A stretch of DNA of 41,177 bases from a virus. The notes under the pieces were generated by a model. The model saw only the letters and a list, made by a program, of their open reading frames with translations, was not told the origin of the DNA and searched no databases. The DNA is taken from the IMG/VR virus record IMGVR_UViG_3300027793_002186, positions 1-41,177 of that record; one strand, written 5' to 3'. Of this stretch, positions 25,247 to 32,476 are shown piece by piece. The stretch's first letter is position 1. Each line of letters opens with the position of its first letter. Made by a program: the position numbers and the translations under genes.

Positions 25247-25825
25247 ATGAGCTCTTATGTTTGTTTGATCGTACCAAAAAAATTACATACTGCTGCTGCT
25301 AAACAATGGTTTCAGTGTGTTGCATCATCTGTTCCCAGCGGCTTAATTGGCGAAACATCACTATACAGTGATGCAGACACTAAAACAAGTAATTTTTATG
25401 CCAAAAAAACACGTTCTGGAAAAGTGTCTTATGTTATACCTTTGGTTCGAGACTTGGATGCAAGTGAAGTTCATAGCCTTGTTCAACAATGGTGCAAGAG
25501 TTATCCCACTGGAGACTTTCTTGTTGACTACAGTCAAAACAGCCTGGAACCACTGATTGGTACAAATAGCCTAGAACAATCCAAAATCAAGGAAATTTTG
25601 GATCTTTGGGCCAAAAGTCAACACAACACGTGGATGAAAGATGCAGTTGACAAAGGCTGGAAATTTGGATTGAAGATGAGTAGCAGAGAAAAGACTCATC
25701 CTTTGATTCAACCATGGGAGCAATTGCCCACTTATGCACGAGAGCAAAATCTCGCTGCCGTCGAGGATCTAATCAAAATTTTGGACAGCTTTGGCTACGA
25801 GATAACGCAAAAACCAACTGCTTGA
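25247..25825 (+). CDS. RyR-domain protein
   Basis: 192 aa. The C-terminal third carries the RyR-domain pattern: HNTWMKDAVDKGWKFGLKMS, HPLIQPWEQLPTYAREQN, then VEDLIKILDSFGYEI. RyR domains occur in ryanodine receptors and in bacterial and phage proteins, where they may bind nucleotide-derived ligands. The N-terminal 110 residues (SYVCLIVPKKLHTAAAKQWF, then VSYVIPLVRDLD) are unknown. No ribosome site precedes the ATG; a late-type octamer ends 5 bp before it. It sits alone between the decoration cluster and the VWA unit. Confidence 0.7.
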   Translation: MSSYVCLIVPKKLHTAAAKQWFQCVASSVPSGLIGETSLYSDADTKTSNFYAKKTRSGKVSYVIPLVRDLDASEVHSLVQQWCKSYPTGDFLVDYSQNSLEPLIGTNSLEQSKIKEILDLWAKSQHNTWMKDAVDKGWKFGLKMSSREKTHPLIQPWEQLPTYAREQNLAAVEDLIKILDSFGYEITQKPTA

Positions 25826-25851
25826 TATTGCTTTAACCCAACTCTGCAACT

Positions 25852-25859
25852 TATAAATA
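25852..25859 (+). promoter_or_regulatory. T4-late-type promoter octamer TATAAATA
   Basis: An exact consensus octamer in the 88-bp gap, 54 bp before the GTG at 25914. It would produce a leader of about 45-50 nt that contains two small hairpins. It probably drives the VWA gene and its overlapping partner late in infection. Confidence 0.65.
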
Positions 25860-25863
25860 GAAC

Positions 25864-25912
25864 GCTTGGCACAGTGTCAAGCAGTAGTTTCTCCAGGCAG
25901 TTGAGTCCTGGA
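25864..25912 (+). promoter_or_regulatory. Two leader hairpins before the VWA gene
   Basis: Hairpin 1: GCTTGG (25864-25869) pairs with TCAAGC (25877-25882) around a 7-nt loop, with one G-U pair. Hairpin 2: TCCAGG (25892-25897) pairs with CCTGGA (25907-25912) around a 9-nt loop and ends 1 nt before the GTG start. Hairpin 2 would bury the start region and its only GGA, so it could limit translation. Confidence 0.4.
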
Positions 25913-25913
25913 C

Positions 25914-26678
25914 GTGAAAGAAAAAACAGTGACAACATTTCAAGCCAATTTGGCTAATCCTTTTCCTGCCCAAAATTCCTTCAAATGGACACCCCACGCT
26001 CCGGGCCGCAATGGCACGCTCATTGCAGTTGTGCTGGACGAGAGTGGTAGCATGAGTAGTGTGCGTGATTCCACCATTGCTGGACTAAATGAGTTTGTAC
26101 AAGCACAAGCAGCTTCTGAGGGTGCTGGGGAAGCCTATCTCACGGTTATCAAGTTTGATGCCCCAAGCATCAAACCACTTTGCGAAAATCAGTTGGTTAC
26201 CATCATGAAAGGTTTCACCCGGGCCGACTATCAGCCCAACGGTGGCACCAATCTCATGGATGCCATTGGCTACACCCTTAACCGTGTGAATGGTGTGCTG
26301 GAGTCTGTGCCAGTGGCAGAACGCCCTGGAGTGCTGGTGGTGATCATCACTGATGGTCATGAGAACAGCAGCAGAGAATACAACTCTGCACAGATCAAGG
26401 AGATGGTGAAACTGGCTGAGGCTCAAGACTGGACCTTCACTTTCCTTGGCGCCAACGTTGATGCCTTTACAATGGGCGGCAGCTTTGGTATGGTCACAAG
26501 CAACACAGTGAACTACAGCACAGCTAGCATGGGCGATACAATGGAAGTGCTGAGTAAGATGACCACCACAGTGCGTATGGCCAAATCAGCTGGTGTAAGC
26601 ACGGCAGATCTCTATGCCAGCCAGAGCTTGTATGATGCTACTGATCGTGCTCGCGCAATGGGCAAAAAAGATGCGTGA
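25914..26678 (+). CDS. Von Willebrand factor A domain protein
   Basis: 254 aa from a GTG; a second in-frame GTG lies at 25929. IAVVLDESGSMSSVRDS gives the MIDAS DxSxS, NGGTNLMDAI supplies the MIDAS threonine, and VVIITDGHENSSREY the final aspartate; all metal ligands are present. VWA domains bind a divalent metal and a partner protein. The C-terminal ~60 residues are helical (VRMAKSAGVSTADLYASQ). The gene overlaps the next by 8 bp, so they probably act together. Role in the phage unknown; similar stand-alone VWA proteins occur in bacterial stress operons. Confidence 0.88.
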   Translation: MKEKTVTTFQANLANPFPAQNSFKWTPHAPGRNGTLIAVVLDESGSMSSVRDSTIAGLNEFVQAQAASEGAGEAYLTVIKFDAPSIKPLCENQLVTIMKGFTRADYQPNGGTNLMDAIGYTLNRVNGVLESVPVAERPGVLVVIITDGHENSSREYNSAQIKEMVKLAEAQDWTFTFLGANVDAFTMGGSFGMVTSNTVNYSTASMGDTMEVLSKMTTTVRMAKSAGVSTADLYASQSLYDATDRARAMGKKDA

Positions 26679-27408
26679 TCCGTTAGGATTGGACCTTAAG
26701 ATCCGTCCAAAAGGACGGAGTCTTGCTGACGAATACTACCACAAGGGGCAGACTTGGATTGAGGGTCGCTACAACAGCGACTATGTGATTGAAGTCACCA
26801 ACCACAGCTGGCAGCGCATGTGTGTTATACTCAGTGTGGATGGATTGTGCGTTTGTGATGGCAAATCAGCAAGCTTTGACAGTGATGGCTTTGTGGTTGA
26901 CCCCGGCAGTACCATCACTGTTCCAGGTTGGCTCATGAACAATCAGCAAGCTGCAAAGTTTGTGTTTGGCACAAAAAACAGCAGCTATGCTTCTGAAATG
27001 GGCCAGAACACAGACAATGTGGGCGTGATTGGGGCTGCATGGTTTGATGAAGAAGTCAAGTATCATGCACAGCCGTTTGTTGGAACTAAGCCACTGTTTG
27101 GTGGCTCATCAGCTATACCCAAAGGAATAGTTGGTCAAAGCCTGTCTAGCAACTCCATAGTTGCCTCAGGCAGTATGGGTACAGGTTTTGGTGACTCTAC
27201 CAATTTCAATACCACACAAGTCAGCTTCAAAAAGCGTAGCAAGCAGCCTCTTTTGGTGCAAAGCATTTTTTATGACTCTGCAGATGCATTGCAGCGGATG
27301 GGTATTCGCTTGCGGGATAGGCAAGCCTCTCCCACTCGAGTAGCTTTTCCCGGAAGCGAGCCAAACTATTGTAAGCCACCACCCAGCTGGGTTCAAAAAG
27401 CCCGCTAA
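26671..27408 (+). CDS. VWA-partner protein, unknown function
   Basis: 245 aa from the ATG at 26671, overlapping the VWA stop by 8 bp; an earlier in-frame start at 26614 would overlap far more. Residues about 20-130 form a beta-rich module: EGRYNSDYVIEVTNHSWQRM, VILSVDGLCVCDGKSASFDS, GSTITVPGWLMNNQQAAKFVF and NVGVIGAAWFDEE. I recall the same string of motifs in uncharacterised bacterial and phage proteins, but no function is established. The Ser/Gly-rich stretch after 150 looks like a linker. A small CCGTCC-AAAA-GGACGG hairpin lies within its first codons (26703-26718). Confidence 0.7.
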   Translation: MRDPLGLDLKIRPKGRSLADEYYHKGQTWIEGRYNSDYVIEVTNHSWQRMCVILSVDGLCVCDGKSASFDSDGFVVDPGSTITVPGWLMNNQQAAKFVFGTKNSSYASEMGQNTDNVGVIGAAWFDEEVKYHAQPFVGTKPLFGGSSAIPKGIVGQSLSSNSIVASGSMGTGFGDSTNFNTTQVSFKKRSKQPLLVQSIFYDSADALQRMGIRLRDRQASPTRVAFPGSEPNYCKPPPSWVQKAR

Positions 27409-27446
27409 CAAATTGACATTGCTGTTTCTGTGCACAAATATAATGC

Positions 27447-28292
27447 ATGGAAACAGCAATTTCAGTTTTTGGTGCAACAGGTTTTGTTGGTAAGTCATTT
27501 GTGCAACAAACACACCACAAGTGCATCTGTGTTCCTCGTGAACACCGTGTGCCACCAACTGATAACATATTGTATCTGATTTCCACTACAGACAATTACA
27601 ATGTATTCAGTGATTTACACAAAGACATTGACACCAATCTAAATGTTTTGATGGAAACACTACAACATTGTAAGAAAACAGGTTTGGTTTTCAATTTTGT
27701 ATCTTCTTGGTTTGTGTATGGAAGCCATAGCCAATTGCCTGTTCCTGAAACTGCTTACTGTGATCCCAAAGGTTTTTACAGTATTACCAAAAGAACCGCT
27801 GAACAACTCTTGATGAGTTGGTGCAATACGTTTGATGTAAATTATCGAATCCTTCGCCTGAGTAACATTTATGGTCCAGGAGATGCAGGTGCAAGCACTA
27901 AGAAAAATGCTATACAGCATATGGTTACACAATTGTATCATGACAAGCCTATTCAACTCTATGAGGGTGGTTTAGTTTCTCGCGACTTGTTGTACATTAG
28001 CGACGCGGTAAGAGCTATCAGCTTAGTGTTGGAGAAAGGTGAACTCAATTCCGTCTACAACATTGGTTACGGGAAACCCACTTTATTGCGTGATGTTATT
28101 GATATTGCTACTCTCTTAACAAACAGTCGGTCTCATGTCAGCAACATACCTACACCTGATTTCCACAAAAAGATACAAAGCAGAGATTTTTGGCTTGACA
28201 CAACAAAACTGCAAAAACTTGGATTTGCACCACAAGTGTGCCTGACTGAAGGTTTAACATCCTTGATCAATAGTATTGCCCTACACTCTTAA
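27447..28292 (+). CDS. NAD-dependent sugar epimerase/dehydratase (extended SDR)
   Basis: 281 aa. ISVFGATGFVGKSF is the GxxGxxG dinucleotide-binding loop only a few residues from the ATG, so the start is probably right. YSITKRTAEQLL gives the YxxxK catalytic pair, and LRLSNIYGPGD and DLLYISDAVRAISLVLEKG follow as in NAD(P)-sugar epimerases or dehydratases. The gene ends 18 bp before an RfbH-like 3-dehydrase, fitting a two-step route to a modified sugar nucleotide. TATAAT at 27439-27444 abuts the start and no ribosome site is visible. Confidence 0.9.
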   Translation: METAISVFGATGFVGKSFVQQTHHKCICVPREHRVPPTDNILYLISTTDNYNVFSDLHKDIDTNLNVLMETLQHCKKTGLVFNFVSSWFVYGSHSQLPVPETAYCDPKGFYSITKRTAEQLLMSWCNTFDVNYRILRLSNIYGPGDAGASTKKNAIQHMVTQLYHDKPIQLYEGGLVSRDLLYISDAVRAISLVLEKGELNSVYNIGYGKPTLLRDVIDIATLLTNSRSHVSNIPTPDFHKKIQSRDFWLDTTKLQKLGFAPQVCLTEGLTSLINSIALHS

Positions 28293-28310
28293 ACAAAGGT
28301 TTCTTTTTCC

Positions 28311-29615
28311 ATGAGCATTCGAACTGAAATACAAAATTTTCTTAAACAAGTTGGGGAAAAGGAAAGCAATCTATTTCCTTATATGGCAAACTCAGGCGTT
28401 TTTGAGCCCGGTAAGTCCACAGTTTATTATTCAGGCCCATACTGGGATGAAGATGAGGTGATGGAAATGATGCACAGCTTGTTGAAAGGCAAATGGTTGA
28501 GCAGTGGCGAAAAAGTTGCTCGTTTTGAAAAGCACTTTGGTGAGAAGTTCAATTTAGCACACAATGTAATGGTCAACAGCGGAAGCTCGGCCAATCTGGC
28601 CATGATTGGCGCATTGAAAAAGTATTATGGTTGGCGAGACAACAGTGAAATCCTGGTGTGTGCATGCGGCTTTCCAACTACTATTGCTCCTATTGTTCAA
28701 AACAATCTAAAGCCAGTATTTGTAGACATTGACTTCACTGACCTCAACTGGGATTTGGCTGATCTTGAATCCAAAATCTCACCAAATACAGTTGCGTTGT
28801 TCAGTAGCCCTGTGTTGGGTAACCCTTATGATTTTGATCGTATTCAAGACATTGCTACCACTCATGGATTGAAAATCATCTCAGACAATTGCGACAGTTT
28901 GGGTAGCAAGTGGCGAGGCCAATATCTCACAGACTTCAGTGTTGCTGCCAGTTGCAGTTTTTATCCAGCTCATCATCTGTGCACAATGGAAGGTGGCATG
29001 GTCAGTAGCCAAACAGCTGAAATTGTTGCCCTTGCAAGAAGCATCAGTTGGTGGGGCAGAGATTGCCATTGTGTTGGGGCACAAAACCTAATCCAGTGTG
29101 GTATGTGTGGAGAAAGATTCAAGAAGTGGATTCCTGAATACGACGCAATTTTGGATCACAAATACCTTTTCAGCAACATGGGTTACAATCTCAAGCCACT
29201 GGATCTGCAAGGCGGTGTAGGGCTAGTGCAACTTAAAAAATGGGAAAAGATACACACTCTACGTCGTGAGAACAAGCAGCAGATACAAGCCATTATGGAA
29301 ACCATCCCTGGAGTGCGTGTGATAAATGAACACACAGAGGCCGAAACCAGCTGGTTTGGTGTGCCTGTTGTGTGCGACAACAAAGATCAGAAACAGTGGT
29401 TGGTAAGCTTTTTGGAGGGCAATAGAGTGCAAACCCGCAACTATTTTGCTGGTAATATCTTAGTTCATCCTGGTTATCGCCACTTGGGCGATTGGACGAT
29501 GTTTCCCAACTCCAATCAGGTGCTGGATAGAGTGTTTTTCCTTGGATGCAGTCCTACCATCACTGGTGAGATGATCAGCTACATTGGTGATGTAGTCAAG
29601 CGTTTCAACCGATAA
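28311..29615 (+). CDS. rfbH: RfbH/E1-type CDP-4-keto-6-deoxyglucose 3-dehydrase (DegT family)
   Basis: 434 aa of DegT/DnrJ/EryC1 fold. The PLP lysine position reads SFYPAHHL with His221, not Lys; this swap marks the 3-dehydrases (E1/RfbH, ColD) as opposed to aminotransferases. RDCHC...QCGMCGERF supplies Cys252, 254, 263 and 266, at the place where E1/RfbH holds its [2Fe-2S] cluster and ColD does not. DHKYLFSNMGYNLKPLDLQ and TRNYFAGNILVHPGY are also RfbH-like. The family removes the C3 hydroxyl of a 4-keto-6-deoxy sugar using PMP and a reductase, on the route to 3,6-dideoxyhexoses such as abequose. No reductase or CDP-sugar 4,6-dehydratase is seen here, so the host may supply them. Confidence 0.85.
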   Translation: MSIRTEIQNFLKQVGEKESNLFPYMANSGVFEPGKSTVYYSGPYWDEDEVMEMMHSLLKGKWLSSGEKVARFEKHFGEKFNLAHNVMVNSGSSANLAMIGALKKYYGWRDNSEILVCACGFPTTIAPIVQNNLKPVFVDIDFTDLNWDLADLESKISPNTVALFSSPVLGNPYDFDRIQDIATTHGLKIISDNCDSLGSKWRGQYLTDFSVAASCSFYPAHHLCTMEGGMVSSQTAEIVALARSISWWGRDCHCVGAQNLIQCGMCGERFKKWIPEYDAILDHKYLFSNMGYNLKPLDLQGGVGLVQLKKWEKIHTLRRENKQQIQAIMETIPGVRVINEHTEAETSWFGVPVVCDNKDQKQWLVSFLEGNRVQTRNYFAGNILVHPGYRHLGDWTMFPNSNQVLDRVFFLGCSPTITGEMISYIGDVVKRFNR

Positions 29616-29622
29616 AAACTGT

Positions 29623-29651
29623 TTGACATTTTGAGAAAGCTCTACTATACA
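29623..29651 (+). promoter_or_regulatory. Sigma70-type promoter, TTGACA-17-TATACA
   Basis: TTGACA (29623-29628), a 17-bp spacer and TATACA (29646-29651), with a predicted start near 29658, 21 bp before the ATG of the HD gene. It is the first of a uniform series between 29.6 and 34 kb, consistent with host-polymerase (early) transcription. Confidence 0.8.
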
Positions 29652-29678
29652 ATAGGCCTATCATTGGAGTAGATTCAT

Positions 29679-30218
29679 ATGAGCTTGATTGAGCGGGCAC
29701 GAGTTTTCTGCATTGCAGCCCACGAAGCTGTTGGTCAGCGACGCAAGTATAGTGATGCACCCTATTGGCACCACCCTGAGCACGTGGTAAACCTTCTGCA
29801 GAAGTTTTCTACTCAACCTGTCACGGAGGAGATGATTGCAGCCGCGTGGCTACATGATGTTGTTGAAGACACACAAGTAGGTCTTGAAACCATCCGAGAC
29901 CTCTTTGGAAACAGTGTGTATCACCTGGTGGAAAACCTCACCGACATCTCACGTCCCGAGGATGGGAATCGTCGGGTGCGGAAAGCCAAGGACCTTGAGC
30001 ACACTCAGCAAGCCTCGCAAGAGGCCAAGACTGTGAAATGTGCTGATCTTATCAGCAATGCCTCTTCCATTGTTGACAACGATCCGGGATTTGCTGTTGT
30101 TTGGCTGCGTGAGAAGGAGGCACTGCTGGAAGTGCTGGCAGATGCTGATCCCGGGGTTTACTCTGAGGCTGTTCGCGTGTATCAGGAGTGTGTTCGGAAA
30201 CTGAAGAAACAAGCCTAA
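29679..30218 (+). CDS. HD-domain (p)ppGpp-hydrolase-like protein
   Basis: 179 aa, with GGAG upstream. The pattern fits stand-alone alarmone hydrolases (SpoT/MESH1 HD domain): AHEAVGQRRKYSDAPYWHHPEHVV, AAWLHDVVEDTQVGLETIRDLFG, LVENLTD and KTVKCADLISNASSI. The histidines, HD pair and ED motif needed for Mn-dependent removal of the 3'-pyrophosphate are present, and no synthetase domain follows. It could lower host (p)ppGpp during infection. Other HD phosphohydrolase substrates cannot be excluded. Confidence 0.85.
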   Translation: MSLIERARVFCIAAHEAVGQRRKYSDAPYWHHPEHVVNLLQKFSTQPVTEEMIAAAWLHDVVEDTQVGLETIRDLFGNSVYHLVENLTDISRPEDGNRRVRKAKDLEHTQQASQEAKTVKCADLISNASSIVDNDPGFAVVWLREKEALLEVLADADPGVYSEAVRVYQECVRKLKKQA

Positions 30219-30249
30219 CTCATTGGAAGAAATTGAGTAAAAGTAGCGT

Positions 30250-30278
30250 TGACAAGCGTTGCAGCCTCTACTATATAG
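30250..30278 (+). promoter_or_regulatory. Sigma70-type promoter, TTGACA-17-TATATA
   Basis: TTGACA (30250-30255), 17 bp, TATATA (30273-30278). The stretch CTCTACTATA before and across the -10 is shared with the promoter at 29623. It drives the 67-residue gene starting at 30302. Confidence 0.8.
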
Positions 30279-30301
30279 CGTAGACACACTAGAGAGAAGG
30301 A

Positions 30302-30505
30302 ATGCCAACTATGATCATTTATTCCGCAGAGCCGCGCAAGGGCTTTGTTGCCAACATTGGCGACCGTGTAATCTACGGGGAGGACGAGAACAATCTCCGC
30401 GGTGTGGGCTCTGTTACGGTGAACGAAAAGGGCCGACTTGTGGTGAATGGGCAGCCTCTGGAAACCCTGATGCGCAAGTATGGGTTCCTGCGCAAGACTG
30501 CATGA
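30302..30505 (+). CDS. 67-residue unknown protein
   Basis: It begins MPTMIIYSAEPRKGFVANIGD and ends KYGFLRKTA, with GAGAAGGA just before the ATG. The body is beta-rich (GSVTVNEKGRLVVNGQPLE). It has its own consensus promoter and precedes the DNA ligase promoter, which suggests an early regulatory or host-takeover protein, but nothing in the sequence names a function. Confidence 0.65.
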   Translation: MPTMIIYSAEPRKGFVANIGDRVIYGEDENNLRGVGSVTVNEKGRLVVNGQPLETLMRKYGFLRKTA

Positions 30506-30511
30506 CGGAGC

Positions 30512-30546
30512 TGTGGGCAGGCAATTTTTCAGTTGACCTGCCCACA
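30512..30546 (+). repeat. 10-bp inverted repeat across the ligase promoter -35
   Basis: TGTGGGCAGG (30512-30521) and CCTGCCCACA (30537-30546) are perfect complements separated by 15 bp containing five Ts. The right arm covers the last two bases of the -35 box (30533-30538) and the first bases of the spacer. It may be an operator for a dimeric repressor, or a hairpin that ends the upstream transcript; the T-run lies in the loop, so it is not a standard intrinsic terminator. Confidence 0.6.
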
Positions 30547-30560
30547 AACCTTGCTATACT
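30533..30560 (+). promoter_or_regulatory. Sigma70-type promoter, TTGACC-16-TATACT
   Basis: TTGACC (30533-30538), 16 bp and TATACT (30555-30560) with TTGC just before the -10. The predicted start near 30567 gives an 18-nt leader with AAAGGA before the ligase ATG. Confidence 0.8.
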
Positions 30561-30584
30561 GGGCTCAAGAGAAAGGAACCTCAT

Positions 30585-31958
30585 ATGAGCGACACCAAAC
30601 TGCTGCTTCCTGATCTCAAGCATCCTGCGGACGTGATCGAGGCACTGGCTGCTAACAACAGCAGGCTGGCTAAAGAGGCCATTGTGCAGCACGCATGGGA
30701 CTCGAACATGATGGAGTTTTTTGAGGCACTTCAGTATGCGCTTGACCCCATGCGTGTGTTTTTCGTCAAGAAGGTTCCGGAAGCTCCTCAGACTAATGGG
30801 GTATCTCCTGGGGCTTGGGGCCTCAAGGAATTCCTCAAGCTGGGTGAAGATCTCAGTACCCGGAAGGTAACTGGTCACGCTGCACGCGATGCCATCTCCG
30901 CTGCCATGGCGAAGTGCAATGCCCGGGAATGGAACACGTGGTACCGGCGTCTCCTGCTCAAGGACCTGAAGTGCGGCACCAGCGAAACCACCACCAACAA
31001 GATCCTCAAGAAGGCAGGCCCCAAGGGCAAGAAGCTGATGGTGGCCGAGTATTCCTGCCAGCTGGCCAAGGATGGCGCCGAGATGGTGGATGAGCTCAAG
31101 GGAGTTCGGCTGTGCGACATCAAGCTGGACGGTGTGAGGCTGAATACCTTCCTGGACAAGGAGCTGGGCACTGTGATCCAGCGCACACGGAATGGCGCAC
31201 AGAATGACAACTTCCCTCAGCTCGTAGAGGCCTTGACCAAGATCCTGCCCCATATCCCAGAGAGCCTGGTGCTGGACGGTGAGATTGTCTCTGCCAGTTT
31301 CCAGCAGCTGATGAAGCAGCTGAACCGGAAGAAGGCCAACACCAAGGACGCCAAGCTGGCACTGTTTGATGTGATCCCCTTGAAGGACTTTCTCAAGGGC
31401 GAGTACAAGGTGGGCCAGCGTGATCGGCACAATGCACTCCTGGAGCTTGAGCCCATGCTGCGAAATGCCACAAACGACGCGGTCTACGTGGTGCCCAAGG
31501 TGGAGATTGATTTTGACACCCCAGAGGGGCGTGCCAAGATGCAGGAGTTCAACCGTGAGGCACTGGATGCAAATTTTGAAGGCATCATGATGAAGGACCC
31601 CGAGGCACCTTACCGCACCAAGCGGAGCGAAGCGTGGCTGAAGATGAAGCCCTGGATCACGGTGGACCTCGCTGTCAAGGCTGTGGTGCCCGGTACCAAG
31701 GGCACCAAGTATGAGCACATGATGGGCGCTGTGGAGTTTGAGGGTGAGGACGATGGTCGCCCAATCGAGGTCAGCGTTGGCAGCGGTTGGAGCGACGAAG
31801 ATCGCGAGTGGATCTGGAAGCACCGAAAGAGCATGCCTGGCATCATTGGCGAAATTCGCGCTGATGCCATCACCAAATCTCAGAATGGAACTACCTGGTC
31901 ACTTCGCTTCCCGCGCTTTGGGCGGTGGCGCGGCAAGGTTCCGGGGGAGAAGATTTGA
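30585..31958 (+). CDS. ATP-dependent DNA ligase
   Basis: 457 aa. The adenylation motif CDIKLDGVR places the catalytic Lys at 180. LVLDGEIV, EGIMMKDPEAPY and WLKMKP are motifs III to V in order, and a C-terminal OB-fold region follows (IEVSVGSGWSDEDREWIWK). The N-terminal ~160 residues form a helical domain as in T4-type ligases (487 aa). It seals nicks during replication, repair and recombination. The gene is distinctly G+C-rich compared with the left half of the window. Its stop overlaps the next ATG by 1 bp (TGATG). Confidence 0.93.
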   Translation: MSDTKLLLPDLKHPADVIEALAANNSRLAKEAIVQHAWDSNMMEFFEALQYALDPMRVFFVKKVPEAPQTNGVSPGAWGLKEFLKLGEDLSTRKVTGHAARDAISAAMAKCNAREWNTWYRRLLLKDLKCGTSETTTNKILKKAGPKGKKLMVAEYSCQLAKDGAEMVDELKGVRLCDIKLDGVRLNTFLDKELGTVIQRTRNGAQNDNFPQLVEALTKILPHIPESLVLDGEIVSASFQQLMKQLNRKKANTKDAKLALFDVIPLKDFLKGEYKVGQRDRHNALLELEPMLRNATNDAVYVVPKVEIDFDTPEGRAKMQEFNREALDANFEGIMMKDPEAPYRTKRSEAWLKMKPWITVDLAVKAVVPGTKGTKYEHMMGAVEFEGEDDGRPIEVSVGSGWSDEDREWIWKHRKSMPGIIGEIRADAITKSQNGTTWSLRFPRFGRWRGKVPGEKI

Positions 31959-32221
31959 TGCAGGTTACTACAGCCATCCATCAAGGTCGATACTGCTGGA
32001 TGTTCTCTCCAGGAGAGGGTGCGGACAAGCGTGTTCAACGGCAGGAGTTGGTACAGTTGAAAAGGCTGTGTCGAACCCGGTTGGGGCGCAGTCATGGCAG
32101 TCTTGGGATCAGCATGTGGGCTTCAGGACATCACAGCTTTGGCCGCGGCTTCAAAGCACATAATGTGATTTTTATCAGTGATCAAACAGTTGCCTTTGAA
32201 GCCACTCTAATGTTTTGTTGA
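31958..32221 (+). CDS. Small protein of the FxLxW-tail family
   Basis: 87 aa, starting in a TGATG overlap with the ligase. Unknown function. It begins MQVTTAIHQGRYCWMFSPGE and ends VIFISDQTVAFEATLMFC. The ending recalls the C-terminal strand motif of the four small proteins at 32228, 32486, 35135 and 35405 (aromatic strand, acidic turn, AxFxLxW), so it may be a diverged member. No domain of known role recognised. Confidence 0.55.
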   Translation: MQVTTAIHQGRYCWMFSPGEGADKRVQRQELVQLKRLCRTRLGRSHGSLGISMWASGHHSFGRGFKAHNVIFISDQTVAFEATLMFC

Positions 32222-32227
32222 GCTGGT

Positions 32228-32476
32228 ATGAGCACGCTAGACAGAAACTTGTGGGATAGACTACCAAATGAGAAACCAGCGGTCTTTTGGAGTGATCTAG
32301 AGGATGCTAGATATCCTTTCGTTGACACAGGTCAGTGGGTATGGGATGATAGTTGGGCAAAAATGCTGGCATGGTGCCAAAGTGAGATTGGTGAAGAACG
32401 ATACACCTGGATTGGTGACAGATTTTGGTTTTTAGACACTGACGATGCCACACGTTTCGCGTTGGTATGGACTTGA
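32228..32476 (+). CDS. Small Trp-rich protein, FxLxW-tail family, tandem copy 1
   Basis: 82 aa, 7 bp after the previous gene. Eight tryptophans in 82 residues. RNLWDRLPNEKPAVFW and ARYPFVDTGQWVWDDSWAKMLAWCQSEIGE lead to the tail FWFLDTDDATRFALVWT. Copy 2 (32486) has the same plan: RxLWxRLP, YPFVD, WC..EIGE.xY, and an almost identical tail. Similar small proteins with a yyF.deeDa..F.L.W ending are frequent in T4-like phages, without known function. Confidence 0.7.
   Translation: MSTLDRNLWDRLPNEKPAVFWSDLEDARYPFVDTGQWVWDDSWAKMLAWCQSEIGEERYTWIGDRFWFLDTDDATRFALVWT

Noticed and set aside
26703-26718. CCGTCC-AAAA-GGACGG hairpin as a terminator
   Set aside because: It lies 33 bp inside the VWA-partner gene, has only 6 bp of stem and is not followed by a T-run.
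27166-27595. Two overlapping minus-strand frames of 122 and 130 codons at 27.2-27.6 kb
   Set aside because: They run against the VWA-partner and epimerase genes, both supported on the plus strand, and match no known motif.
28311-29615. Ordinary PLP-lysine sugar aminotransferase
   Set aside because: The lysine position is His (SFYPAHH) and a four-cysteine cluster motif is present, features of the 3-dehydrase subgroup.
30414-31823. 469-codon open frame antisense to the DNA ligase
   Set aside because: The ligase on the plus strand has all nucleotidyltransferase motifs in order. The antisense product is rich in His, Leu and Gly with no recognisable domain, as expected for a shadow frame in a G+C-rich gene.
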